Position numbers and translations under genes: made by a program. The notes under the pieces were generated by a model. That model saw nothing but the letters and a program-made list of their open reading frames with translations, was not told the DNA's origin and did no database searches. From Candidatus Bathyarchaeota archaeon (lineage in GTDB: Archaea > Thermoproteota > Bathyarchaeia > 40CM-2-53-6 > FEN-987), in the NCBI GenBank assembly GCA_003152955.1, contig PMBQ01000453.1, positions 1 to 5,312 on the forward strand: 5,312 nt of DNA. Reading direction: 5' to 3'. This document shows positions 1 through 5,312 of this stretch, in pieces (within the stretch, counting starts at the first letter, position 1; the number at the start of each line of letters is the position of its first letter).

Positions 1-63
1 TTTGCACAGAGGATGCGAAAGTTACCTAGACAGCGATGACGTGTTTGGGTCAGCTTCCCGATA

Positions 64-369
64 GTGACTGCCCACGAGGTTTATCGATTTCATGGGCCAG
101 AAGAGGTTTTGAGACAAATGACCGCAACTTCTGCTGACCGTCAAGCTTGTGTGCTCAAGATTCTTCGAAAGGAGAGTCCTGTGTCAACTAAGCGTATCAT
201 AGAGCTAGCTTCCACTGTGGAGTTTCAGGAAATCTGCAGGGATTGTCGAAGTGGAATTGAGGTGTATGAGACGACCATGAAGCTTCAGCAGACAGGTATG
301 ATTACCCGTACTCCTGGGAAAGGGGGTTTTGTCTGGGCTTTAGTCGAGCAGGGTGGGCAGGCGCCATAA
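64..369 (+). CDS. Small predicted winged-helix protein (hypothetical)
   Basis: I do not recognise a named family. The 101-residue reading starts at GTG 64. An in-frame ATG at 118 would give 84 residues and is preceded by GAGG and a TTTATC element near 79, so it may be the true start; no Shine-Dalgarno precedes GTG 64. The frame is closed upstream by TGA at 37-39. From about residue 24 the pattern fits a winged helix: helix (RQACVLKILRKE), helix (STKRIIELA), candidate recognition helix (SGIEVYETTMKLQQTGMI), then a two-strand wing (TRTPGKGGFVWALV). Three Cys occur, at residues 28, 58 and 61, the last two as CRDC. By fold it would bind DNA, but no target can be named. It converges on arsC, so it is not part of that operon. 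A chance ORF cannot be excluded. Confidence 0.5.
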   Translation: MTAHEVYRFHGPEEVLRQMTATSADRQACVLKILRKESPVSTKRIIELASTVEFQEICRDCRSGIEVYETTMKLQQTGMITRTPGKGGFVWALVEQGGQAP

Positions 370-552
370 TCGGGAAGGGCTGTAAACTTCTTTCGATTCG
401 CGTAGGATCTGATTGGCAGTTAGCTGAAAGAGGGAAAAGCACGGAGTATTGTATTCGTTTGTGTCTAATGATGCGGGCAATGGAGGTAGACCCACTATTC
501 GCGAATTTTCTTGGATCTCTTGGGGAGCACCAAGACTCGCTTACCCCACTGA
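370..552. other. Intergenic gap between convergent genes
   Basis: These 183 bases lie between the end of the small winged-helix ORF and the end of arsC. I see no convincing gene. A minus-strand frame spanning 302-586 is open, but it is Ser/Arg/Pro-rich, lacks a recognisable domain and overlaps both neighbours, so it looks like chance. The only structured element is the short hairpin at 518-535. Confidence 0.5.
518..535 (-). terminator. Hairpin 18 bases past the arsC stop
   Basis: A perfect 6-base inverted repeat (TCTTGG / CCAAGA) encloses a 6-base loop, beginning 18 bases downstream of the arsC TAG. A second CCAAGA copy further on (minus strand, about 514-509) could pair with the same left arm. 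No U-tract follows on the minus strand, and archaeal termination usually depends on U-runs rather than hairpins. It may therefore be an mRNA 3'-end stabilising stem, or chance. Confidence 0.25.
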
Positions 553-951
553 CTAATCTTGGTCGGCAAGTTCTCGAACTCTGCACTCTATTTCATCTCT
601 GATAGTTCGCACGTCTTCTATCGGTTTGCCCTTTGGGTCTTCCAAATGCCAATCAACAATTTTCTTCTGCATCTGAGCAAGCATAGGCTTCGGACACACC
701 TGCTCAACCGAACAACCCATTGTGATTACGGTGTCTGCCCGTTGAGTCATCTCAACCGTTAGCAACTTGGGTACGCTAGTCGATAGGTCGAGCCCTTTCT
801 CTTTCATGGCTTGAGCTACAGTTGAGTTTACTTTGCTTGACGGAACCGTGCCCGCGCTGGCTGCGGATAAACCACATTCCTTTGCGAAGGCTTCAGCCAT
901 TTGGCTTCGACCCGCGTTTTCCACACAAACAAACAAAAACTGCTTTTTCAA
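553..951 (-). CDS. arsC: Arsenate reductase, LMW phosphatase type (ArsC)
   Basis: This cytoplasmic enzyme reduces arsenate to arsenite, which the upstream permease can then export. The 132-residue protein matches the low-molecular-weight tyrosine-phosphatase fold. The P-loop is C9-V-E-N-A-G-R15-S (CX5R(S)), with nucleophile Cys9. A redox pair, Cys80 and Cys86, sits in [10 protein letters not shown]. The general-acid Asp is in LEDP (about 105), after the conserved DW at 100-101. The three cysteines match the thioredoxin-recycled scheme known from staphylococcal ArsC, where the redox pair is one residue further apart. The start is TTG (951-949), inside the overlap with the acr3 stop (TTGA), with GAGG at 963-960 eight bases upstream. 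The P-loop begins immediately after, so no longer start is needed. It is the last gene of the arsR-acr3-arsC unit. Length is normal for the family. A protein phosphatase role is less likely, given the Cys pair and the neighbours. Confidence 0.95.
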   Translation of the reverse strand: MKKQFLFVCVENAGRSQMAEAFAKECGLSAASAGTVPSSKVNSTVAQAMKEKGLDLSTSVPKLLTVEMTQRADTVITMGCSVEQVCPKPMLAQMQKKIVDWHLEDPKGKPIEDVRTIRDEIECRVRELADQD

Positions 952-2042
952 ATCTCAGTCCTCGCCTCGAGCTCAGACTGTTGCAAATAAGTTGCGGTTG
1001 CGAAGAACCGTTTTCTCGCCCACAAGGCTACATTCACTAGGCTGATCAGAACTGGGACTTCAAACAATGGTCCCACTACAGCTGCGAAAGCTTCGCCCGA
1101 ATTAATCCCGAACACACCGATTGCAACCGCTATGGCTAATTCGAAATTGTTGCTCGCAGCTGTGAAGGACAAGGTTGCGGTTTCTGGATAATTGAACTTC
1201 CAAGCCTTGGACATCACGAAAGAGAGTGTGAACATGATCAGGAAATAGGTTACAAGCGGAATAGCAATTCGAACCACATCCCAAGGCAAAGCCAGAATAT
1301 AACTGCCTTTCAACGAGAACATGACCACAATCGTGAACAGAAGGCCAACCAAAGCCGTTGGGCCAAGTTTCTCCATGAAGTCATGCTCATACCATTCTAT
1401 CCCTTTTTTCCGAACTAGTAGAAAGCGGGTTACGATTCCAGCGATGAATGGAACTCCCAAGAATACGAATACAATCCGCGCAATGTCCCAAACCGACACG
1501 GCCACGACCACGCCCGAACCTGGAGAAACCCATGACGAGAGCAGAGTTACAAAGAACCACGCATAGACTGAGTACAAGGCAACTTGGAAGATGGAGTTGA
1601 GCGCGACGAGAACTGCGCAATACTCGCTGTCGCCCTCCGGAAGCATATTCCAAACCAATACCATTGCTATGCAACGTGCAAGTCCGACGAGGATAATGCC
1701 GATGCGATACTGAGGAAGATCAGGAAGGAACAGCCAAGCCAACCCGAACATCAAGAACGGCCCAACAAGCCAGTTCTGAAAGATGGAAACGGCGAACATC
1801 TTCCACGCCTTCTTGATCTTGCCTAACTCTTCATACTTCACCTTCGCGAGCGGTGGATACATCATCCAAAGTAAACCGAGCGCGATGGGAAGCGAAATCG
1901 AGTCGATCCTGAACGAGTCAATGATCTTGGGAAGTTGGGGGAAGATTGCTCCAGCACCTACACCAACAGCCATCGCCAGAAAAATCCACACGGTCAGGAA
2001 CCTGTCGAGAAGCGAGAGCCGCCGGACAGCGGGAGCGGTCAT
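948..2042 (-). CDS. acr3: Arsenite efflux permease, ACR3 family
   Basis: This integral membrane carrier of the bile/arsenite/riboflavin transporter superfamily expels arsenite, driven by the proton motive force. Numbered from ATG 2042 (364 residues, usual length), hydrophobic stretches fit ten transmembrane helices, at roughly 14-35, 49-64, 83-106, 113-133, 142-170, 177-208, 227-243, 252-276, 293-314 and 319-341. Key residues are present: Cys124 in [12 protein letters not shown] (the helix-4 cysteine essential in characterised Acr3 proteins), [13 protein letters not shown] at 293-305, and Glu328 in GPLFEVPVL. This separates it from the unrelated ArsB carriers. The start is ambiguous. ATG 2042 shares one base with the arsR stop (TGATG); GTG 2045 makes a 4-base GTGA overlap and lies seven bases from GGAG (2056-2053), versus ten for the ATG. 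It is the middle gene of the arsenic operon. Confidence 0.97.
   Translation of the reverse strand: MTAPAVRRLSLLDRFLTVWIFLAMAVGVGAGAIFPQLPKIIDSFRIDSISLPIALGLLWMMYPPLAKVKYEELGKIKKAWKMFAVSIFQNWLVGPFLMFGLAWLFLPDLPQYRIGIILVGLARCIAMVLVWNMLPEGDSEYCAVLVALNSIFQVALYSVYAWFFVTLLSSWVSPGSGVVVAVSVWDIARIVFVFLGVPFIAGIVTRFLLVRKKGIEWYEHDFMEKLGPTALVGLLFTIVVMFSLKGSYILALPWDVVRIAIPLVTYFLIMFTLSFVMSKAWKFNYPETATLSFTAASNNFELAIAVAIGVFGINSGEAFAAVVGPLFEVPVLISLVNVALWARKRFFATATYLQQSELEARTEI
960..963 (-). promoter_or_regulatory. Ribosome binding site of arsC
   Basis: GAGG lies within the last codons of acr3, eight bases before the TTG start of arsC. It supports the unusual TTG start and suggests that arsC is translated by reinitiation or coupling after acr3. 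Confidence 0.6.
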
Positions 2043-2443
2043 CACGCGTTTTCTCCAGCCAAATTGAAGCTTCTAGAGATCAATGCATGAAGTTTTGAGT
2101 TCGCTATTCGGTAGAACACCCATTTGCCCTTACGTCTTGAACTCAAGAGTCCAGCGCGGTCCAGGATCCCGAGATGGTGCGACGTTGTTGGTTGCGTCAA
2201 CTCCAAAGCCGCCATCACTTCACATGAACAAAGTTCTTCGCCCGCAATGAGCTTCAGAATCTTGAGGCGCGTTGTATCACCCAGCGCGGAGAAGAAAGTT
2301 TCCAGCTCTCGGAATGTCCTGTTATCGATCTCCCTAGTTCTCGATCTAAGTTGAGCTATTCGTTCAGTTGGGGTGCACGATGTATCAGCTAGACCGAGGT
2401 TTACAAGGCGTCTTACTCTAGCTTGGGCGGTGGCTGTGCTCAT
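2042..2443 (-). CDS. arsR: Arsenic-responsive repressor, ArsR/SmtB family
   Basis: This dimeric winged-helix repressor would release DNA on binding As(III). Numbered from ATG 2443 (133 residues), the core runs from about residue 45: [14 protein letters not shown], then ELCSCEV with Cys72 and Cys74 (the alpha-3 metalloid box of E. coli-type ArsR, ELCVCDL). The recognition helix is [13 protein letters not shown], and the wing [13 protein letters not shown]. The usual third Cys of the E. coli type is not visible after Cys74; Cys23, in a roughly 45-residue N-terminal extension, might contribute. In-frame TTG codons at 2455 and 2452 could lengthen the protein by four residues. I chose the ATG because no Shine-Dalgarno precedes any of these starts, and the expected transcription start from the TATA-like box falls at about 2450-2455, giving a nearly leaderless mRNA. 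It is first in the operon and divergent from arsM, so it probably controls both directions. Confidence 0.95.
   Translation of the reverse strand: MSTATAQARVRRLVNLGLADTSCTPTERIAQLRSRTREIDNRTFRELETFFSALGDTTRLKILKLIAGEELCSCEVMAALELTQPTTSHHLGILDRAGLLSSRRKGKWVFYRIANSKLHALISRSFNLAGENA
2053..2056 (-). promoter_or_regulatory. Ribosome binding site of acr3
   Basis: GGAG lies inside the 3' end of arsR, seven bases before GTG 2045 and ten before ATG 2042. It does not decide between the two starts, but it shows that acr3 has its own site and need not rely only on coupling to arsR. Confidence 0.55.
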
Positions 2444-2475
2444 CTTAACCAACAATAATAATTCATATTAACGTT

Positions 2476-2484
2476 CTTAAATAT
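2476..2484 (-). promoter_or_regulatory. TATA-like box for the arsR-acr3-arsC operon
   Basis: Read on the minus strand, ATATTTAAG resembles the archaeal TATA box. It is centred 37 bases before ATG 2443, which predicts transcription starting at about 2450-2455 and a leader of roughly 7-12 bases. The sequence just upstream (GAATAAC) is A-rich, as expected for a TFB recognition element. Confidence 0.45.
2477..2484 (+). promoter_or_regulatory. TATA-like box for arsM
   Basis: TTAAATAT on the plus strand is centred about 35 bases before the GTG start of arsM, predicting a transcription start near 2505-2508 and a very short leader. It occupies the same bases as the arsR TATA-like box. A second A/T element (CTATAAT, 2491-2497) looks too close to the start codon to serve. 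Confidence 0.4.
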
Positions 2485-2501
2485 GTTATTCTATAATGTC
2501 C

Positions 2502-2519
2502 AACGTGAGCAAACGTGAG
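2502..2519 (+). repeat. Direct repeat AACGTGAG at the arsM start
   Basis: AACGTGAG occurs at 2502-2509 and again at 2512-2519, with a 10-base period. The second copy contains the arsM start codon GTG (2515). The first supplies GTGA six bases upstream of it, a piece of the extended archaeal Shine-Dalgarno (GGAGGTGA). It also offers an out-of-frame GTG at 2505 that reads five codons and ends at TAG 2520-2522. Confidence 0.5.
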
Positions 2520-3231
2520 TAGAAGCGAAGAGGAAATCAAAACTGCTGTTAGACAACGGTACGGTCGACTGGCCGAGAGCAACGAAAGGTCATGCTGCGG
2601 CGAATCTCAGTGCTGCTCCGCTGAAGGGACTGATCTCCCCAGCGAGGCGCTGAGTATCATTGCGAGTTGCGGAAGCCCCCTGGCCCGTGGAGAGGTACAC
2701 GAAGGGGACACTGTTCTTGATCTCGGGAGTGGGGGAGGCATTGATGTTTTCCGCGCATCAAAGCTTGTTGGCGAGAAGGGCAAAGTTATCGGGCTGGATG
2801 CAACCCCCGAGATGGTCTTCAGAGCACGTGAAACAGCCAAGAAACATGGATATCAAAACGTCGAATTTCGGTTGGGCGAAATCGAGCATATGCCCCTCGA
2901 AAGCAATTCGGTAGACTTGGTCATCAGCAACTGCGTTCTAAACTTGGTTCCAGACAAACGGTTAGCATTTAATGAGATTTATCGCGTGCTCAGAACAGGA
3001 GGCAGGATTGCCATATCCGACATGGTGGCAGAAGAACCGCTCACACCAGAGGAACGAGCGAATCTTAGCGATTGGTCTGAGTGCATATCTGGAGCCATAA
3101 CTGTTGACGAATACAAGCAACTTCTCTTAGAAGTCGGATTCACGAACTTATCCACCATCTCAGAAGGAGAAGGTGAGGTCAGCCGAGTCAAGAGCATAAC
3201 GTGGCTTGGGGAAAAAACCAAAACGGGATGA
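2515..3231 (+). CDS. arsM: Arsenite S-adenosylmethionine methyltransferase (ArsM)
   Basis: This cytoplasmic class I methyltransferase converts As(III) to methylated, often volatile, arsenicals using SAM. The 238 residues include SAM motif I VLDLGSGGGIDVF (67-79), the acidic residue of motif II in VIGLDATPEM (91-100), and ISNCVLNLVPDK (137-148). Three cysteines fall where ArsM enzymes bind arsenite: Cys52 (SCGSPLA), Cys140 (SNCVLNL) and Cys190 (ECISGA), matching Cys72, Cys174 and Cys224 of the algal CmArsM. The N-terminus carries two Cys pairs, 27/28 and 33/34, in the region of the fourth, CmArsM Cys44-like position. The start is GTG, forced by an in-frame TGA at 2506-2508; no strong Shine-Dalgarno is visible. 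The gene diverges from arsR, so it is probably derepressed with the efflux operon. The C-terminus lacks the longer tail found in some eukaryotic enzymes. Confidence 0.96.
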   Translation: MSRSEEEIKTAVRQRYGRLAESNERSCCGESQCCSAEGTDLPSEALSIIASCGSPLARGEVHEGDTVLDLGSGGGIDVFRASKLVGEKGKVIGLDATPEMVFRARETAKKHGYQNVEFRLGEIEHMPLESNSVDLVISNCVLNLVPDKRLAFNEIYRVLRTGGRIAISDMVAEEPLTPEERANLSDWSECISGAITVDEYKQLLLEVGFTNLSTISEGEGEVSRVKSITWLGEKTKTG

Positions 3232-3313
3232 GACAGAACGGCCTGATCACGTTCTTAGCGTGTCTGGACATGCTTCGATCGTAGCTCTTGCTGTTATGCT
3301 TCGAGTGAACTCC

Positions 3314-3357
3314 TTCCTATCGCTCACTCTTATCGCCGTTGCGATCGGTGATAGGAA
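3314..3357. repeat. Imperfect stem-loop in the arsM-metY spacer
   Basis: TTCCTATC (3314-3321) pairs perfectly over 8 bases with GATAGGAA (3350-3357). Inside it, ATCGC (3332-3336) pairs with GCGAT (3341-3345) around the loop CGTT. The two helices are separated by an asymmetric internal loop (10 bases left, 4 right). It begins 82 bases after the arsM stop. Its role is unknown; candidates are a 3'-UTR structure, a small RNA or a protein-binding palindrome. Confidence 0.4.
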
Positions 3358-3448
3358 CACTGTGGTCGGTGTTGACACTTCGTTCGAGTTCGGTTTCGGC
3401 CACTTCGTGGAAGGTAATTCTTGGACCACTCTGCCTCAAGTAATTCTC

Positions 3449-3453
3449 TTTTT
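3449..3453 (+). terminator. T-run, possible arsM terminator
   Basis: CTTTTTGG lies in a T-rich stretch downstream of arsM on the plus strand. Archaeal RNA polymerase can terminate at U-runs without a hairpin. The distance of about 218 bases from the arsM stop and the shortness of the run make this weak. Confidence 0.2.
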
Positions 3454-3511
3454 GGCAACTCCTTCTCGAGACGGGTTGTCGTGTAACGACTCTTCGTAAT
3501 AGACTCCGAGC

Positions 3512-4840
<1,329 letters not shown>

Positions 4841-4844
4841 CTAG

Positions 4845-4856
4845 TAATAATATTTT
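4845..4856 (-). promoter_or_regulatory. TATA-like box for metY
   Basis: On the minus strand AAAATATTATTA, preceded by ACACC, is centred about 43 bases before the metY ATG. A start site about 26 bases downstream would fall near 4824, giving a leader of roughly 17 bases that still contains AGGA (4821-4818). This suggests that metY is transcribed independently of the regulator upstream. Confidence 0.4.
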
Positions 4857-4970
4857 GGTGTCGCAATTATTCCATTAGGAATCGCGTTTATGAACCAGTT
4901 TAGTTTGCTTCTTTCGATGTTCCGCCCAGTAAGTCGTTAGAAATGTCGATCGTTCTTCTCGTATCTAGAA

Positions 4971-5312
4971 CTAGAGCGACATGACAGGTTTGCATACGGC
5001 ACAGGTCTCAGGTAGCGATGCATCGCGTCTATGAATGCGGCACGCAGTCCCTCGTTTCATGCTTTGGCAGAAAACGCAAAATAATTGGATCGTGTCGACC
5101 ATCGAGACTTCCCCCCTGGCTATTTGGTTAGCAGTGGAGAGCGCAAATGGCCTGATTGCGGATAGCAGGCTAGATTGAGAAGACCATCTCCGCCCTCGCT
5201 TCGAATCAAAATACTGACTAAGCGCTGCTTGAGTCGTACCCACCTTCTTGGCTGCCTCACTTTGAGAGTAGTGATGCTTGCTAACCAATTCCTTCGCCAC
5301 TAGGAATCGAAA
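4971..5312 (-). CDS. Small archaeal HTH regulator with Cys-rich tail (5' end off window)
   Basis: This resembles the small archaeal helix-turn-helix proteins of the COG2522 type. Counting from GTG 5300, YSQSEAAKKVGTTQAALSQYFDSKRG (11-36) is a lambda-repressor-like HTH. A helical linker follows, with ANQIARGEVSMVDTIQLF. The tail has Cys75-x2-Cys78, Cys87, His90 and Cys100-x2-Cys103, a pattern that could bind zinc or an Fe-S cluster. The frame stays open beyond GTG 5300 through RFLVAKEL to the window edge. In this family the HTH is normally preceded by about 20 more residues ending in a similar (R-x-L-V-A-K-x-L) segment, so the true start probably lies outside the window and GTG 5300 is internal. 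The stop is TAG at 4973-4971. It lies upstream of metY on the same strand with a 163-base gap. Target genes are unknown. Confidence 0.8.
   Translation of the reverse strand, partial: FRFLVAKELVSKHHYSQSEAAKKVGTTQAALSQYFDSKRGRRWSSQSSLLSAIRPFALSTANQIARGEVSMVDTIQLFCVFCQSMKRGTACRIHRRDASLPETCAVCKPVMSL

Larger units (their letters stand above)
2464..2485. promoter_or_regulatory. Candidate ArsR operator (inverted repeat) between arsR and arsM
   Basis: CATATT (2464-2469) and AATATG (2480-2485) form a perfect 6-base inverted repeat separated by 10 bases. The spacer includes the palindrome AACGTT (2470-2475). The repeat covers the TATA-like element used by both divergent genes, so a bound ArsR dimer would block both promoters. 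Assignment to ArsR is an inference from position; no binding data are available. Confidence 0.45.
3232..3511. other. Spacer between convergent arsM and metY
   Basis: These 280 bases contain no convincing gene. Plus-strand (3206-3499, beginning inside arsM) and minus-strand (3247-3429) frames are both open, but neither shows a recognisable domain or a good ribosome site. The stretch holds a 44-base imperfect stem-loop (3314-3357), a near-palindrome around CGATCG (3272-3285), CCAC-TTC-GTGG near 3400, a T5 run at 3449-3453 that could end the arsM transcript, and GTCGT-GTA-ACGAC (3478-3490) 21 bases past the metY stop. A small RNA or a decayed gene is possible but not shown. Confidence 0.45.

Noticed and set aside
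1..63. Possible 3' end of another gene at the left edge.
   Set aside because: The stretch is too short to judge, and the frame leading into the first ORF is interrupted by TGA at 37-39. No recognisable peptide is seen.
302..586. Minus-strand open frame covering the gap downstream of arsC.
   Set aside because: It overlaps the 3' ends of both arsC and the plus-strand ORF, is rich in Ser, Arg and Pro, and shows no domain or ribosome binding site.
1321..2067. Several open frames antisense or frame-shifted within acr3 (for example 1321-1566, 1387-1674, 1584-1826, 1783-2067).
   Set aside because: The acr3 frame encodes a full-length conserved transporter with its key Cys and Glu; the others are shadows with unnatural composition.
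3360..3410. GTTCGAGTTC and nearby stems reminiscent of a tRNA T-arm.
   Set aside because: No acceptor, D-arm or anticodon arm can be placed at the right spacing around it.
3247..3429. Minus-strand 60-codon frame in the arsM-metY spacer.
   Set aside because: It is short, has no recognisable motif, and overlaps an open frame on the other strand. It could be real but cannot be supported from sequence alone.
3206..3499. Plus-strand 97-codon frame starting inside arsM and running through the spacer.
   Set aside because: Its start is within arsM in another frame, no Shine-Dalgarno is convincing, and the product is not family-like. Kept only as part of the spacer description.

Overview
This window most likely comes from an archaeon, tentatively a TACK-type lineage such as Bathyarchaeia or a relative. 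The evidence is indirect. The gene at the right edge looks like the small archaeal helix-turn-helix proteins of the COG2522 type, with a Cys-rich tail. The intergenic regions carry TTTAAG/AAATAT-like TATA boxes about 25-35 bases before start codons rather than bacterial -35/-10 pairs. Several starts are GTG or TTG with very short leaders. Base composition is moderate (GC somewhat below 50% by eye). The taxonomic call is an inference from one window.

The centre (about 550-3230) is a compact arsenic detoxification island. On the minus strand an operon reads arsR (ArsR/SmtB repressor), acr3 (arsenite efflux permease) and arsC (low-molecular-weight-phosphatase-type arsenate reductase), with overlapping gene ends. 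Diverging from arsR, on the plus strand, is arsM (arsenite S-adenosylmethionine methyltransferase). The roughly 70-base gap between arsR and arsM holds one A/T-rich element that reads as a TATA box in both directions and lies inside an inverted repeat. A single ArsR-bound operator could therefore control the whole island. Together the genes would reduce arsenate, export arsenite and methylate arsenite, under arsenite-responsive derepression.

Left flank (1-552): a small plus-strand ORF with a winged-helix look (64-369) converges on arsC across a 183-base gap that contains a short perfect hairpin just past the arsC stop. Right flank (3232-5312): a 280-base spacer without a convincing gene but with a 44-base stem-loop candidate. 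It is followed on the minus strand by metY (O-acetylhomoserine sulfhydrylase, PLP-dependent), which converges on arsM. After a 163-base promoter-containing gap comes the 5'-truncated small regulator.

No tRNA, rRNA, CRISPR array, insertion sequence or phage gene was recognised. Individual gene functions are ordinary for their families. The most distinctive parts are the regulatory architecture between arsR and arsM and some lineage-specific details: the N-terminal extension of ArsR, the paired Cys pairs in ArsM, and the non-ATG overlapping starts.
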